A DNA stretch of 64,000 nucleotides from Paralichthys olivaceus. Its lineage: Eukaryota > Chordata > Actinopteri > Pleuronectiformes > Paralichthyidae. The stretch lies in the NCBI RefSeq assembly GCF_024713975.1, contig NC_091102.1:16269501-16333500 (forward strand), given 5' to 3'. Below the pieces are notes generated by a model. It ran no database searches. It was not told where the DNA came from and saw only the letters and a list, made by a program, of their open reading frames with translations. A program made the position numbers and the translations under genes. Shown here in pieces: positions 22,837-45,940 of the stretch. The number at the start of each line of letters is the position of its first letter. Position 1 is the first letter of the stretch.

Positions 22837-25734
22837 TCAGTCATAGTGCAAACTTTTGAAGTTGAAGCGTTTTCTCTCTGTGAAACCTGCCAACTGCAGA
22901 GAGGAAAAGAAATGTTTAGAAGAAACAGCTCACCTTAAAATTACACCACAGTCCTCATTAAGTCAAGTTTCTAAAAATCAATAAAGCCTGAAAACTCACC
23001 TGACTTGGATCTCTTGTGAAATATCTCTTTTCTATAACCTGTTATGAGAGAGGTGAAAAGTTTTTGAGTTAAACTTAACAAAAAAAAACAACTTATATTT
23101 CTACACATTTTTTTTAATACAAACTTGTTCAGATAAATTAAATGTCAGACACAGGTTACAAATGACATGTTTTTAAATGTTATTATTATTTAACTTTGGT
23201 TAACCTTTAAACTAGGCCAAGATGGAGAAGTCATAGTTCTAATATTTTGCCAACTAAAAGTATCGGTCTACCCTCAATATAACAATTATTATACAGAGCA
23301 CATGTACAGTATAAACAATATTTAACTTTACATACTGTGTATATTGTAAATAAAGTTTCTAAAGAGCTGTGTGTCACATTAAAGAACTCTCACCTTGTCA
23401 AAGAACCTGCTCAGCTTCACTGCATTCGATGTGCCTGCAGCCAGGTATCTGGGGTTAGTGCAGTCCTGGGAAAACAAATTACCCATCAGCCACAAACCTC
23501 AAATAAATATTACAAAAAGAAAAAAGGGCTTATTTCAAATTGTAATGATGGCATGTAATTGTTTGCAGAAGATTCTTTTCAACATTTCTAGTGGAAATGT
23601 GGGATGCACTGCTGTCTGCTGAAACTAGGTGTCACTAAAGTCCCACAGCTTTTCAAATAATACACAGAGAAGCATTTGTTTGTGATTATTAGTTATAGTT
23701 TAACAATGTTCTTGTGGAACTTTTCTGACCTATGTTCAAATGCCTAAGAGCAATTATCTTTTAACACTGAGTTGAAGCCAGCAAAGTTACAGATTTAATA
23801 TTAGACAAGGCCTCAAGATCAGAGCTTGTATGAATGGAGGTCAACCCACCAGATTGATCTCCTCAGCATTGAAGTCTTCAGAGAGAAAAGCTGTTCGGGT
23901 GAGAACTTCATTGCGTTTGTTGTCTGGGATCTGGTCAAACTTGGTGCCAATCAGCAGCAAAGGCACTGGGTTCTCAGCAAACTGCTCTCTATCATAGTCA
24001 CTACTGTAAGAAACACCCCCCCCCCAAAAATGTCATTACTTATTGGTATCTTGATTTTTGATAAATGTATTAGTGTTTGGGTTCTCCATACTGAGAATAC
24101 CAAAAACACATGTCTGCTTACCCGTTTGAGACAATGACTCCTGTTGGAGAGGAATCCTTATTTAAAGCTTCCAGTGACCAGCGGTAAAGGTTCTGAGAGG
24201 ATTTCTTATTTGTCAAATCATGTACCAATATAATTCCTAGAATAATCCATAAAAGGACAGAACATACATTAATATTACACCTTAATATTTCAGATTTGTG
24301 TCAAAAATTGTAGAAAATGAAAATGAACTTTACCATTAACTGAGTTGTAGAAGACCGCTCTGGTGCTTTTGATGCTGCTGGCACTGCCAATAGATCCTCC
24401 GACATCCCACAGCTCAATATAGTAGGTTTTCTCCTCCGGGGTTCCCTCTTTATAGTCTTGAACCTGTCGTTGAATGAACATTTCAAACTTTAAATGACAT
24501 TAGTCCGTGGCAAATCTTGTAACTGCAGCATTTTATTTACCATAAATGTAAATACTATCAAGTCAGTGTAATACATGTCTATACTTATACTATACTGCTA
24601 CTCTTGAGACCAAGTATGGGTCCAGATAAAAAGCCCGGTGACATCAGTTTAGATTTGTGTTCAGCCTGCGTACCCGAACATCCACAGAGCACCCAACCGT
24701 CCATGATGGATTTCCTAACACCTGGTTCTGACACAGAAGATGGACCAAGGAAGATTTGCCCCCACCTACAGAAAACATGAGATATGGTTAGATGACCGAT
24801 ATTATTAGCTGTCTTAAACAACACATACACACACCCAGTCTACTCAATGGGAAAACATTCAATCTGAATCTTTTTTTCTGAAACTGTAATTTTTGCACAA
24901 AATCAGTATTTTTTTGCGCTAATACTCAGGTGGACTGTCAGATTGACTGTCATACTGTACAAATTGCACTGTCACTACACTGTTACACTTTACTATGTTT
25001 ATCTCTTTAGCAGGTTTTTATAAAGGAAAAAAAAATACATTTAGATTTTTACTTCTTGATTCTTGTTCTGATTTCTAGAATCAGGTAAATGCTGCTGCTA
25101 CAAGAAGAGATGCTCAAACAATTTTCACTGTTTTAATGTTGGTGACAATGTTGAACATTGACAATAAAGGATTCTGATTCTGATTATTGGGTGGATTATA
25201 ATATACTCAGGTACTGACTGTCTCACACATTCAATCATACTGAGTCTTAAAGTAACATGATGGTAAGAAATGAAGACAGTGATAACAAGCCTCTATTGAA
25301 TGAATATGTGAGTAGACATGTAATAGTATAACATAATCATCGTTTGTGTAGAACATATTTACATTCACTACACTCTATTGGTATAACTTATACCGGCAGA
25401 TATGTTCGGATAAACTTTAAACGTATAGTGTGTGTCTGTCTTATAGTAAACAGCCTTATTACAAGTGAATACACAGAGAGTTCACCTGTAGATAAGACAG
25501 CTCTGTAGCTTCAATTAGCTTCACGGAGCCACTGAAACAGACTGTTGACAAGCGTTTGGGTTGATGCATTTAAGCTTAGAGGAGTGAGAGACATGTCCAA
25601 CTTCTTCCAAACCCAAGTCAATAGTTTACTTAAATAAGCGAACACGTTTGTATGAAATTCTGAAGAGTAAAAATGTCACATAACTCACCAGAATCTCCTA
25701 AAACCAACACTTTGACTCTGTCCAGAGAAGCCAT
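22837..25734 (-). CDS. rabl3: Rab-like GTPase RABL3, eight coding exons
   Basis: Atypical small GTPase of the Rab-like group without a C-terminal prenylation cysteine; family members are linked to cell proliferation, Ras-pathway chaperoning and lymphoid development. Coding exons on the minus strand: 25734-25689, 24765-24674, 24463-24334, 24236-24122, 24003-23850, 23465-23394, 23038-23000, 22893-22837; every donor/acceptor is GT-AG and the frame joins to 234 aa (human protein 236 by memory). Visible: P-loop GDSGGGKS (residues 13-20), switch II region ELWDVGGS, guanine-specificity motif GTKFDQ, and the C-terminus KSLHYD. Residue 17 in the P-loop is Gly where the human protein has Val as I recall it; the GxxxxGK[ST] pattern is kept. 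It is divergent with gtf2e1 and convergent with the protease gene (545 bases between stop codons). Confidence 0.96.
24930..25187 (+). repeat. retroelement 3' end in rabl3 intron 1
   Basis: Ends in TTGACAATAAAGGATTCTGA and TTCTGATTA with an upstream GCACTGTCACTACACTGTTA stretch, the recognisable 3' end of a common fish LINE/SINE type. No reading frame remains. Confidence 0.6.
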
Positions 25735-25912
25735 GTTTAGCGACAGCGGCGTCCCGGAAGAAAACAGTGGAAAGCCCGCCTTCAAACTCGATTCTGATTG
25801 GTTGGATCACTGCGTCTATTGGCTATGGATTGCCGATTGTCCCTCTCAGCCAATAGGAATTTATCTGAACCTTTTTATTAGATTTTTCTTCCGGGTTCTT
25901 CCTGTGACATCA
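25735..25912. promoter_or_regulatory. bidirectional promoter of rabl3 and gtf2e1
   Basis: The 178 bases between the rabl3 start codon and the presumed gtf2e1 leader hold three CCAAT boxes: ATTGG 25797-25801, ATTGG 25818-25822 and CCAAT 25850-25854. They also hold two ETS-type sites (CCGGAAG 25754-25760, CTTCCGGG 25888-25894) and a CRE-like TGACATCA at 25905-25912. No TATA box. This composition is typical of divergent housekeeping promoters. Confidence 0.75.
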
Positions 25913-26066
25913 TGAAGCATGTTAGCTAACTTAGAAGCTAACAGACTGACATGTTTAAATGTGTTCAAGCGGAGTTTGTTTGAAACGAAGTCACCGTGTT
26001 GTCTGAAATATCTTGAAGAAGGTGTAGCTGTGTGCTAACACCTTGTTGCAACACAAAGAGAGTCAG
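25913..26066 (+). other. gtf2e1: gtf2e1 non-coding first exon (5'UTR)
   Basis: A strong donor (AGTCAG then GTAAGAAG, exon end 26066) lies downstream of the bidirectional promoter, and the coding exon at 27289 begins with an acceptor after a T-rich tract. The exact start of transcription cannot be read. Confidence 0.5.
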
Positions 26067-27294
26067 GTAAGAAGCTACGAGCTAATTGTTTTCCGGTCTT
26101 CTGCTAACACAACTTCATGTTGGCTGCCACTTAAGTTATCGTTAGGTAGCATTAGCAAACTGGAAGTGAAAGATAATGTAAAATACAACATATTGTTAAA
26201 TCGACCAATCCCAACGTTGCAAGCCAGATATAGTTCCAGCATCAATAGTAGCAGGTCACTGTTATTTGTCTTTGTGTGAGTGGGCTAATGGTAGGATACC
26301 GTTAAGTTAGCACAGCTTACAGTCAGCTTAGCTGTCAGTGTTGTCTGGTAGCATTAGCATCATTATATCTGAGCTCAAAGCAACTGGGCAGGTTAAAAGT
26401 TATCTTACACTTTAACAGATGTTTTTAAATTAGTACTGTGTCACACAAATGATGTACTGATAGATGTCTGTGTCTTACAACGTTAAACCTGGTTTTACTT
26501 TGAACTATTCTCTTGTAACATGTGGTAATGAAGGTGTTTGTGTCTCCTCATTTGATTTTTAACGATGGATTTCACTTTAATTGTACCTGTCTTGATACAT
26601 GATATACTGTGGAGAACTTCACTTGATTAGAGAGGAACTGTGAGAGAATTGCTATTATGATTAGTATTAACACTAATTCAATTAAGTAAATCATCATATA
26701 TGAAAGGATAAAGTGAAAGGGGCGATCTCTTCTGAGAAGATGTTCATCTCTACCTTTAGATTTCCCTTATTGAAGTATTGCTGCTAATTATATCCAAATT
26801 TAAATCAACTAATTCACATTCCCAAAGTATATAGCTGCTTTCATACGTGCACTGAACTCAGGAGATCCTCCGCAGTTTCTCTGGAGGTGGTGTTAACGCT
26901 AAATATCCAAGTGAGAGCCTCCAAAGTTTTCTGCAGACTTTTGATTTGAGAACACATCAGGAGATCCTCACAGGATTCACCATGAGTGAGAGGTGGGGTT
27001 GATGACGATTTCTAACACACAACAGACACTAACATTTTCAAAAACAAAAAGAAAACAAGTATCTCAGGATGAAAAGGCAGAGCCATACATTTAAAAGTTG
27101 ATGTGCTGTAAACAAAGTCACTTGATTTTCACAGTGGAATAATATGTTACATCCTGTCTCCACCTGCTACACCACCCCCTCTTTAGTACTCATGCCTAAT
27201 GTTCTTGCCTGCTGGCTCATATCTTTCTAGAAGACAGTTGCGTTCCATCTTTTTTCAGAGGTTTGATTTTTTTTTTTTCTTCCCCCAGCAGAAG

Positions 27295-36463
<9,169 letters not shown>

Positions 36464-37441
36464 ATACACACACTTGACTATAATATGCACACTGTCAGAG
36501 TTGTTATCAGAGGAAATGTTTGTGGACACCACTTATCAAGAATGCTGCTCAACCAGTATTGACTGTCAAAAAGACATGTTTTGACAGTGTTGCCTCACTT
36601 GTAGTATTCTGTCCAAAGTATTTTTTGAAAGTTCACCAAACCAAAAAAGAGCTGGCCAGCTGCTCTTTGTGCATTTTTATTGGTCGTTGTTTTTTTTGTT
36701 GTTGTTTTTTTTCATTTAAACTCTCAAGTTGAACAGATTACCTACACTAACTATGTTTCAGTTTAGTTTTTTTCAGTTTTCCTTCTCTCATAAAGAAGGA
36801 TAAAAAGATTTCACACTTTAAGTCAATTTCTCACGTGTATTGAGCTTTGAGATTGGCTGAAATATGAGTGTGAAGCAGCATGCTGCTTCCACTACACTGT
36901 CGGTGTTGAGGCTTTGGATCAATGTCGACAAAAAGGTAAAACTGTATATAAATGACTGTCTCAGGCATTGTTGAATATGAGAGCAAATAAGAGATATGGG
37001 TAAGATGTTGACCTTATCGGTCAAACAGTTGTTATTTCGAAGCAACCTGTAGTTACACAAAAATCACTGCAGTACAGACATACACATGTAAGTATAATAA
37101 AGGTGTTAACTAAAGGAGAAACTGAAGTCAGATTATATTAACGGGAATTATAAAAACTTTTTGTACAGATGTTTCCAAGCATAAGTTTGAAAGACATTTG
37201 TCTTCTCAAACAGTAGATGAGACTGACTCATCCATTATGTTAGAAATTAATTCCAAAACTCGTATTTCACACTGTGCTTATGTGTCTGGATAAGACTTCA
37301 TCCTCGACATGATGCCTATTAGCAGCTGGTGATGGCTGAATGCAAATGTGCTAAGAAGAAGATATGAGTTTTCAATGACACAAGGTGTGTTAACAATTAT
37401 GAATCCAGTTTTTGCTTGTATTCACTTTGTAAAAAAATAAA
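36464..37441 (+). terminator. gtf2e1: gtf2e1 3'UTR and polyadenylation signals
   Basis: AATAAA occurs at 37096-37101 and 37436-37441 on the plus strand after the stop codon; either could end the transcript. No coding feature lies in between. Confidence 0.5.
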
Positions 37442-40085
37442 CCATTTTCATTTAGTTTTCTCTTAACCTTCCATGACGTGTTATATTCTCTACACACGAA
37501 TACCATGTGCTGACATGTGAAACAGTCTCATTTCGCACAAGTTAATTTAACGTAAAGCTCTCAGTACAACGGCAACTAATACATTTCTGCTTCTCCTTGT
37601 GTTTCAGTAGTATATTTGTGTTTCAGAATTACTTTTCAAATTAAATTGATGCTCCACAATGAAGGGTCACTGCACCCAGTACTGGTATAAATCACACTTC
37701 ATCTTCTTTCAAGTGTGGAAATTATGAGTGCAAGCTAAAAGCAAGTAACTAAAATGAACAGAAATGGTAACTTTTCAAATTCATCCATGCATGTTTGACT
37801 CCAAATCTCATCCAGGATATGGGAGTAGTCAGAATGAACATCTTCTACAACAAGGATCATAGCAGGACGTCTCTCTTTGGTAAGTATTACAACCCTTACC
37901 CGCTTATTATGCAGCATAACAGTGGATTTTGTCTTTCAATCACAATCCATAATTATATGTAGGACATAGGTGGACATGTGGGAATTGTGCTAGAATCTCT
38001 GCAGTCAGGAAATTCAAACGCAAACACTGCTAGTCACCAAACTCTATATTAAATGCTGGGCCACATTCAATGTTAGTGATATTATTCAAGTTGACTGTTT
38101 TGGGTGAATGTGCTTTGAGAAGATCACTGTAAAGAAATTGGATGTCAGTTCGTCAAATAAGTAGAAACAACTGAACCCAGCGCTCAGAGTCTGTTATTAT
38201 ACACCCCCTTTAAAAGCTAAAGTGGTAAATTTACTACACCTACTTAATAGCCCTTACTACAAATGCATATCCACATTTTCTTGGGAATGGAAGAGCATCC
38301 CACATCAATTGAGAAAAACTAAGATGTATTACACAAACCTCTGCTGTTCCTCTGGGTCACATCCAGGAGATGCTAATTTATTGAGAACAAGCTCCGTCTA
38401 CTCCTCCGGATGTGATCCAGCAGGATGTAGAGTATTTTTCTTAAATAATGACTGTTTTATGTAACCATGGTAACCCATGGCACCGGGTCACATGCTCATA
38501 ATGGGAGCAATTTCACCTCAAAGCAGAGGTGTGAATACTGATGTGGGTCTGGCATTTACAGAAAATCGTCCTTTTCAAATAAAACATTGAATGTTCCACC
38601 TGTCGTTTGCCCGCTCAAATCCAACCTCTCCTCTTGTTTTCTTTTCCAGCAAGATGCAGCACAAGTCTCTGCCATGAGGAAGGTGTTAGCATTATGCTGG
38701 AATCTAGTCCAAATAATAGAAGAATTAAAGCTGAATAAATGTTGCCGATATAAGAAATATGACATTTGAGGATTTGTAAAAATCTATAGCCCACCCTTTA
38801 CACTGCAATCATCTGCTAGATGACACAATATGATAACGATCCAAGATACTAGTATGAGACAAACACTGGGGGTTTCACTGAAAGAAAACCAATATAGTGT
38901 CTGTTAAATGGCTTTTCCTGAATAGTAATATAATAGTTATATATATTTAATCATGTTTGTGCATTCACCTCCGCCAAGATGTTAAATCTCGGGTGTTACA
39001 TCTCCATAACTGACGATCCGAGCTGGAGCTGACAAAAAACCTGTGTCGACTGCAGAGTCGTTAAACGTGAAAGTGAATGCTGATATAATCCATTCCCACT
39101 GCAGACTACAGCCAGATGTTAGAGGTGTTTTTGACCAGTGGAAAAGGGGCTTCACAGGAATACCCAAATGTTCAAAAATATGTATTGCTTGTTCTATTGT
39201 TCCAAATGTTATGCAGTGGGGATGTTTGAGCCTCTACTATCTCAATACTCATATATTTATTTCAGTAGTTGATGATGTGACCAAAATAATGAAAAACAAG
39301 TGAATGTTGTAATTAATGTTTGTCGACTGGCCTAAAAACGTGATTCCAAACAAATGCTGCTGCTGTTGTGTGTCTACTGTGTAAGGAGTGTGTAATGTAT
39401 AATTAGAGAAGTGTTTGCCAACAAGTGAGCCAAAACGATAGTCTGCTCTAGAGGCCAGAGATTAATTAAAGGCAGCTCCGAGGGAATTGGTACTAGAAGG
39501 TTTTAATCTTGGCCTATTACCTCTGCACTTTACCCAGCCATGCATATACTGCACAAACCATGTGAAATTATGGATTTAAATACTTGCCTTTATTCATCTT
39601 TTAAATGTGAGTTCAAGTGCAACATTTGCAGTCAACTCGACATTAAAACAATCTGTGCAGTTTGGCTGCATGGAAACAGCTGGAACTTAAAGGTCTAACC
39701 GTGTGCATGATATGAAAAAAGCCCTTGGTTTGGGTGACTTGATGTCACATACACTGTACATCATTTACACACCTGGTGTATTGGATTCGGGTTAAAATGT
39801 CACACTGCAGAGGGGCTTGGTGAGGTCGGGCACCTCTCGGGCGGCTCGACAAGCCCATACATTCCTTTTAAGTTAGAGGATGGACACCTGTAGGGCAGAG
39901 TCTTAAAGGTCAGGATGAAAACAGGACCTGGCCTCATTAGTACAACCCCCACCTTTCAGGACAGCTCAATTAAAAAGCTAACCTCACGCTGTTCCATTGA
40001 TCTGCCCAGGCGAGCCTGAGAGTGGGGAGGTAGGCTGGGTTTCAGGGAGGATGAACAGAACTCTGTAGGGATTCCGCAAAGCTGT

Positions 40086-40109
40086 AAAAAAAAAAAAAAA
40101 AAAAAAAAA
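40086..40109. repeat. poly(A) run
   Basis: 24 consecutive A read directly; no clear element upstream. Confidence 0.95.
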
Positions 40110-40336
40110 TTGGGGGACCTTGAAGATCAGGTGCAGCAGTGAGATTGTGGTTAATTCATTTAAACATTGATTCTGGAGTTAGGGCACAGAACTGGTCGTC
40201 CCTCTTGCATTTTTTTCTGTTGATTTGGACACAAATGGACATTATTCCATTTCTCAGGAAAATAATTTAACAGTGTTGACCTGCAGGGAGCGGGTGGCAT
40301 TTCCCTGGGTCAGGATTTGGTGTAGCTGTGTTTATA

Positions 40337-40444
<108 letters not shown>

Positions 40445-41162
40445 ACTCACAGAGGCAGGTTGGACTGATGCTTCATGAGCTCTGCCTGGGAAGATTACAT
40501 AAGGGCTGATTGATTGGAGGTGTCTCTGTCACTCCTCATCCAATAATGAGCCAACATTAATGACTTAATGATCGACCCAGTTTGGCCGTCTGTCATTCAG
40601 ACTCCAATTTGCTAATTTCCAGACACCATTTTATCAGAGCAGACACATCACCACATTTAATAGTGCAAACGTCAACATGACGGCATGGTTCTAAATATTT
40701 CAGAGAGGGAGGTCATCTGAACATTTTACACCGTCCTGGTGAAGCTTCCTGCATGGAGGAATGACCTCCATGTGCATCAAGGAAGAAAATCGGCAACTAC
40801 AGTGGAAACAACTGTGGTGCGTAGGGGAATAACCATTATTAACTGCCACAACCGCAAAAAGCTCCAATGCACTTGAATATTTGATTAATATTTCCCAGCA
40901 TTTATGCTTTTTACAGCATATTTCAGCAGCTGGATTATGTTCTAGTTTAATTGATTTCTAAAAACATGAAAACAAAACTAAGATTTATAGCATGCTGATT
41001 TTTTTAGTATATTTTTTATCGTCTTCACCGTCTTAGTTAAGGTTTTCAGTAGCTTTGGCTAATTAATCAATCAAACTTAAGTACTATAGGATAGTGGAGT
41101 CCAAACTGCTTCAAAGATTTTAAACAAACAATAAAAAGTTAGTTAGCTAAAATTATAATAAT

Positions 41163-41363
41163 TCTTCTTCTTCATCTTTCGGCTGCTCCTTTTTTGGGGT
41201 CACCACAGCGGATCATCTGCCAATATATCCACTACCCCTCCTATTTGTGATCCGCATGTTTGTTTTGGCACAACTGCTTCTGCGTCGCAACCCTCACCAT
41301 TTATCCGGGCTTGGGACCGGCACTAGAGCTACCCAAAAGTGTGTCCCTAGTGGCTGGTTTTAA
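41163..41363 (+). repeat. dispersed teleost repeat (TTTCGGCTGCTCC type)
   Basis: Contains TTTCGGCTGCTCC, GGGGTCACCACAGCGGATCA, ACCATTTATCCGGGCTTGGG and a GTGGCTGG end, in the order of a very common fish repeat. No frame; family name not assigned. Confidence 0.7.
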
Positions 41364-41839
41364 TATTATAATAATTCATTATTATAATAATTGAAATTTG
41401 AAAAATATTTTAGATGCAATGAAATAATGTCCAAAAACAAGGCTAATGAGATTTTAAAGGTTTTAAGCTTGTTTCCTGGTTGAAATAAAAGCACAAATCA
41501 GTTTTGCTGGTTTTAAAATACTGGAAAAACTGAAATTCATCCCTTTTATTACGGTGTTCTGCAGTCAGACTCTCATAAAAGACACAATAATGTAAAAGGG
41601 GAAGAAAACACTGTAGAGAGATATTTCATTCTGACATTGTTGCATGATCAATGACAACAATGAGATATAGTCCCTGATGCATTTCAAGGATACGTTATTA
41701 CTTCTGTCTATCTGTCTCACTCTCTCTCTCTATTCTATTTGTATAGCGGCAATACACAATATACTTTATTTAAAGGCACTTGACATAGAAGGTCCAGACC
41801 TTAAAACAAAATATAGAGAAACTGAACAGTTCCCACAAT

Positions 41840-41995
41840 GTATCTATCCACCAATCTCTCCATCCATCCATCCATCCATCTATCTATTTATCCATCCATT
41901 CATCCATCCATCCATCTATCTATCTCTCTATCTATCCAACCATCCATCCATCTATCTATCTATCTCTTTATCCGTTCATCTAGCCATCTATCCTT
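41840..41995. repeat. (ATCC/ATCT)n tetranucleotide repeat
   Basis: Imperfect CATC/TATC/CATT units over about 150 bases. The frames of 74-110 codons running across it are artefacts of the repeat. Confidence 0.95.
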
Positions 41996-43671
41996 CAGCA
42001 ATGACTTGAACTGTCACAGTGGAACGATCTATTATCCGCCCGTCCGTCGAGTCTGGAATTGAGGGGTTGTTGTGCTGCAGCTGCACATGTTCAGCTTCCA
42101 TCACTGCAACCATGACAAATGTCTGTTCTTATTTAGAGGCTGTTAACCTTTTGTAGAAGCATTTCATATCCACTCTGAAAAGAACAACCATTATTCACAT
42201 CATTTATTCATGATAGTCCCCACACTCTGTGTCCACAGCAGCCAGGGACAGTAATGCATCTGAGGAGGGCCACTCACGTCAGCCTGACACACAGTGTACA
42301 GGCCTCTTCACACCTGGTATTAACACTGACTTCAAATGACAGCTGCTTTGCATGGGTGCTGTGGAAATCTCTTTATTTTGTCTTTGTTTGAAGTACATGA
42401 TGAGGGTCTATTTTAATAATGGCACAATGATTATATTTTCAATTATAACCATGAAAATAAATGCAGAATATTAAAGGAAATTTGTTGAACAGGGTCATCA
42501 TAGAAATGGAGAATGTAAACTGCACTTGAAGATTCTTTTCAGGTAAACAATATTTGCTGCTTCATAGGAACAGCTTACTTTACCACAGTGAGTTGTCGAG
42601 AGGAGGGGAGCCCATGTTGTTTGAGTGGTACCACAAGGTTTTACTCAGTTGTCATCAGCCTAACAGAATTGTCATTACAATTGTCATTGCATTTCTTTAG
42701 TATAAATACTTTAAACCTTGATGCACCTCTCCATTCATGTAAGGCACCATCTTTTCTCATCAAGGTTGTAAATATCCTTATTTTCTTAGTCTGTGTAAAG
42801 TGATGAATGAGTGTCTGTGTGTGACTGAATGGGTGCATGTGACCATTATTTAATGGTTGATAAGATCCTCCGATGTCACAAATCACATATGCTGTCATCA
42901 ACATGATCCAGGTTACAAGTCATATAAACAATAGGACTCAGACAAATTGTTTTCAGTTCACTGCTTCCTGTCTGGTCAGGTCAATATAGTTTTGTGGTAT
43001 TTAATTGTAAAAAATACAGCAAAGGCTAACAGTGTGATATTTGTCAAAGTGTTAATTTTTCTTGTTTTTGATGCCATGAATCTGGAGTTAAATGTCATGA
43101 TACTGACTTTAAATTGGTTTAGTGTGTTTCTTTGGCTTCTTCTTTGGAATGGTGGGAGGAAGAAGGGCCACATCTTTATACACAGGATATAGCTGCATCC
43201 TTCAGAGGCTGTCACACTTTGCAGGATCCCAAGATTAATTATGTTTAGAACCATTTTTCAATTTCGTCAAAATGTCCAATGACTACATTTAAAAATTTTA
43301 AATTTCAGGGGTGTAATGGATGAGCACTGATAAAGCGGAAGTGTCTCTGCTCCTTTTGTTTGTAGCCCCACCTTCAAGCGCAGGGACCCCTGAGAGTTGA
43401 TATGAGTGGACTATTGACCTTTGATCATTCCTCTCTCCACGGGGAGCTGGGACTATCGCTCAGTCCTCTCATGGCTGATTAACTTCTGAGTGATTTCCAG
43501 TCCTGCTCTATTGCTCTGTACATCGGAATTAATGAAACGCTTTCTGTGCCACGCCCATTGTAAGAGCAGGAATGAAAATCATTGTGCATCATGTTTCCAC
43601 AACAGCAGGACTTTTATTTCAGCGTGTAGCTCCTTGCACCTATCGAAGGTCTCCGGACGTCCCTTTTAAAT

Positions 43672-43788
43672 TGGGAGAGATTCAGTTTAAGAACATCAGT
43701 CCCAGCAGGGGCAGTCTTTGTCCTTGTAACAAGACAGAAAAAGGTTGTTACTATGGCAGTAGAGGCTAAAACGGAGCCATTAGCAGGT
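43672..43788 (+). repeat. duplicated motif, copy 1
   Basis: 43672-43740 matches 46213-46281 with one visible mismatch, and 43770-43788 matches 46301-46319; the spacer between the two blocks differs. Not recognised as a known element. Confidence 0.85.
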
Positions 43789-45940
43789 CCGGAAATATAG
43801 TCTGCTGTGTAAAATGGATTATGTAGCAATGATCATTGCTGTATTTTAATGTCATTTTCATGTTACCCTGCCCAAGTATTGTCTTCACTTTGGTGTGCGT
43901 GTGTGTTATTGCTATCAAGGGTATCTCCAGTTGATCAACTTTTGAAGCTGATCAGTCAAGGTCAACAAAAATATGGTTAGAAAAAACCCCAAACAAACTT
44001 CTCCCTGCAAATCATAGTTTCCAGCACCTGTCATGCTCCACCTCTCCTCTAGTGGCCCTCGCTGAGTCTCCTGATCCATTCCCTCTCGGTACTGTCAGTC
44101 CCTGCTGCTGTTATCAGCCTCTCAGGATGCAGTAAACAGAGGCCAGGTTTCAGGACCTGTTTGCCAGATTGTCTGGTGCCAGAGCCTGTTATCAGTCTGA
44201 CTCCTGCCTGTCGTCTGTGCCCTGACACTCCTGCCCATCCGGCGTTATCACCTGCTCGTTCTGCCTGTTGATCTTTAATTTTGTTAGCTGCCTTTACTTA
44301 ACTTCTCATGTATTTACTTTGGTTCACAAATGCCAAACACAAATGTTCCATTGTGTCTGTGTATTGGGTTTGTGTATTTCTGATTAGCTGTCATTGCATT
44401 ATCAGCAGACACAACTGTTGGAATTATTGGAAACTGACATTCGCATACTCTTCTTGAATTATTCATGCAGTTGAAATTTTACATGGTCAGATTTTATTTT
44501 AATCATGTCACAAAAACTTTGCATACAAGATGTGACAGTTGACAGCTATATACGAGTGAGAGCACCGCCCTTATAAGGACAAGTGCAGGCAATAACTGCC
44601 TCTTTGTCTGATGCCTGGTAGATGGTGACTGCTGTGTTGGGTGGCTGTGCGACTTTTAATCATATTGATTGTTTGTTTTTTTTTTCCGTTTTTTTTATTT
44701 TGACCATGAACCAACTTGTTTTAGGCAGCTGGACGACCCACGGGGAAGTTGTGGGATTCACCCCACTTTGCATGCAGTGTGGTAGTCCTGAAGGGTGGTG
44801 GTCACTTGAACAGTGTGTTGTGGTTTTGTCCTTTCAGTGGGAGTTGCAGTGGTAGTGATGTTGTGTGCTCACGTGGTGGTATCTACTGGGGTTTGTGATA
44901 GAATCTCCCCATGGTAAGTATGCTGCCTATATTATGGTGCCCACTATTTAAGGTAAAGTGTGTTCTATCTCTGTGGTCTCAGTATTTGTTATTAATGATT
45001 AACAGTAACTTATAATTATCAATCTTTTTCCCTTGTCCATTCTATGATGGAGGACCTGTTGTAATTGTAAACTGAATGCATGTCTCTGTTCTTCTTGAAC
45101 CCCCCCCCCCAAATTTGTGTCCATACACACTGAGGTCATTGGGGTCAAGTATGACCCATTAGTCATTTTAAACACTGTCAGGTCACAAATACAATAAACT
45201 AGCAGATGCACTCTAACCCTGCCATTCAAATTGTGACTCAAATTTAACATTAACCATAATGTGATGGATGTGAAGGCCTGAAAGTCTGAATCAAGATGTC
45301 TGAAGCATCAACTGCAGAAAATGCAGGAGCTTCAACATCTTAAATAATTTGCCTTGAGCATGTTTCTCTCTCCCCCTTCATTTTCTCATCTGATGTCCCT
45401 CTGGCTTCACACCTCCTCCTCCATCCGCCTCCGGGCTCTATGGGAAAAGTCCCACGAGCCCACGGCGTTGACGTCACCTCCTCATTATATCAATGGTTGT
45501 CCAACAGAGGAACTTGTTTCTATGCCACCAAACAAAAGCCTTGTCTCTGTCTCCTGGCAAAATGAAACTTTCAGGCCCCACAGGAAAGCAACTATTCATT
45601 AATGCGTGACTCATTCATCTTTATAATGTGCTCACATTAACCCAGAGTTTCATCCTGCTGAATAAAAGAGACTACCGGTGTGATTTGATACTGTTCCACT
45701 CCCTTTGACGGCACAGTGATTCAACCGTCAGGTCAAAACATCCTTATCCCATTTGTCTGTGCTCAGCTTAAGGATGAATCATGATGAGTAATATTGAGAT
45801 ATTCTTTTACTCACAGTACATCTAAGTGTTTTATTTTGACCAGCAATTATATACTTCTCTGAATCTATGATAAGATGTTATATGACAGGTGACATCATGG
45901 AGAAGTAACAGGGAAATCAGAAAATTAGGTTTTTATCTGC

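Noticed and set aside
41677-42062. Ser/Pro/His/Ile repeat frames of 74-110 codons
   Set aside because: Produced by the ATCC/ATCT microsatellite.
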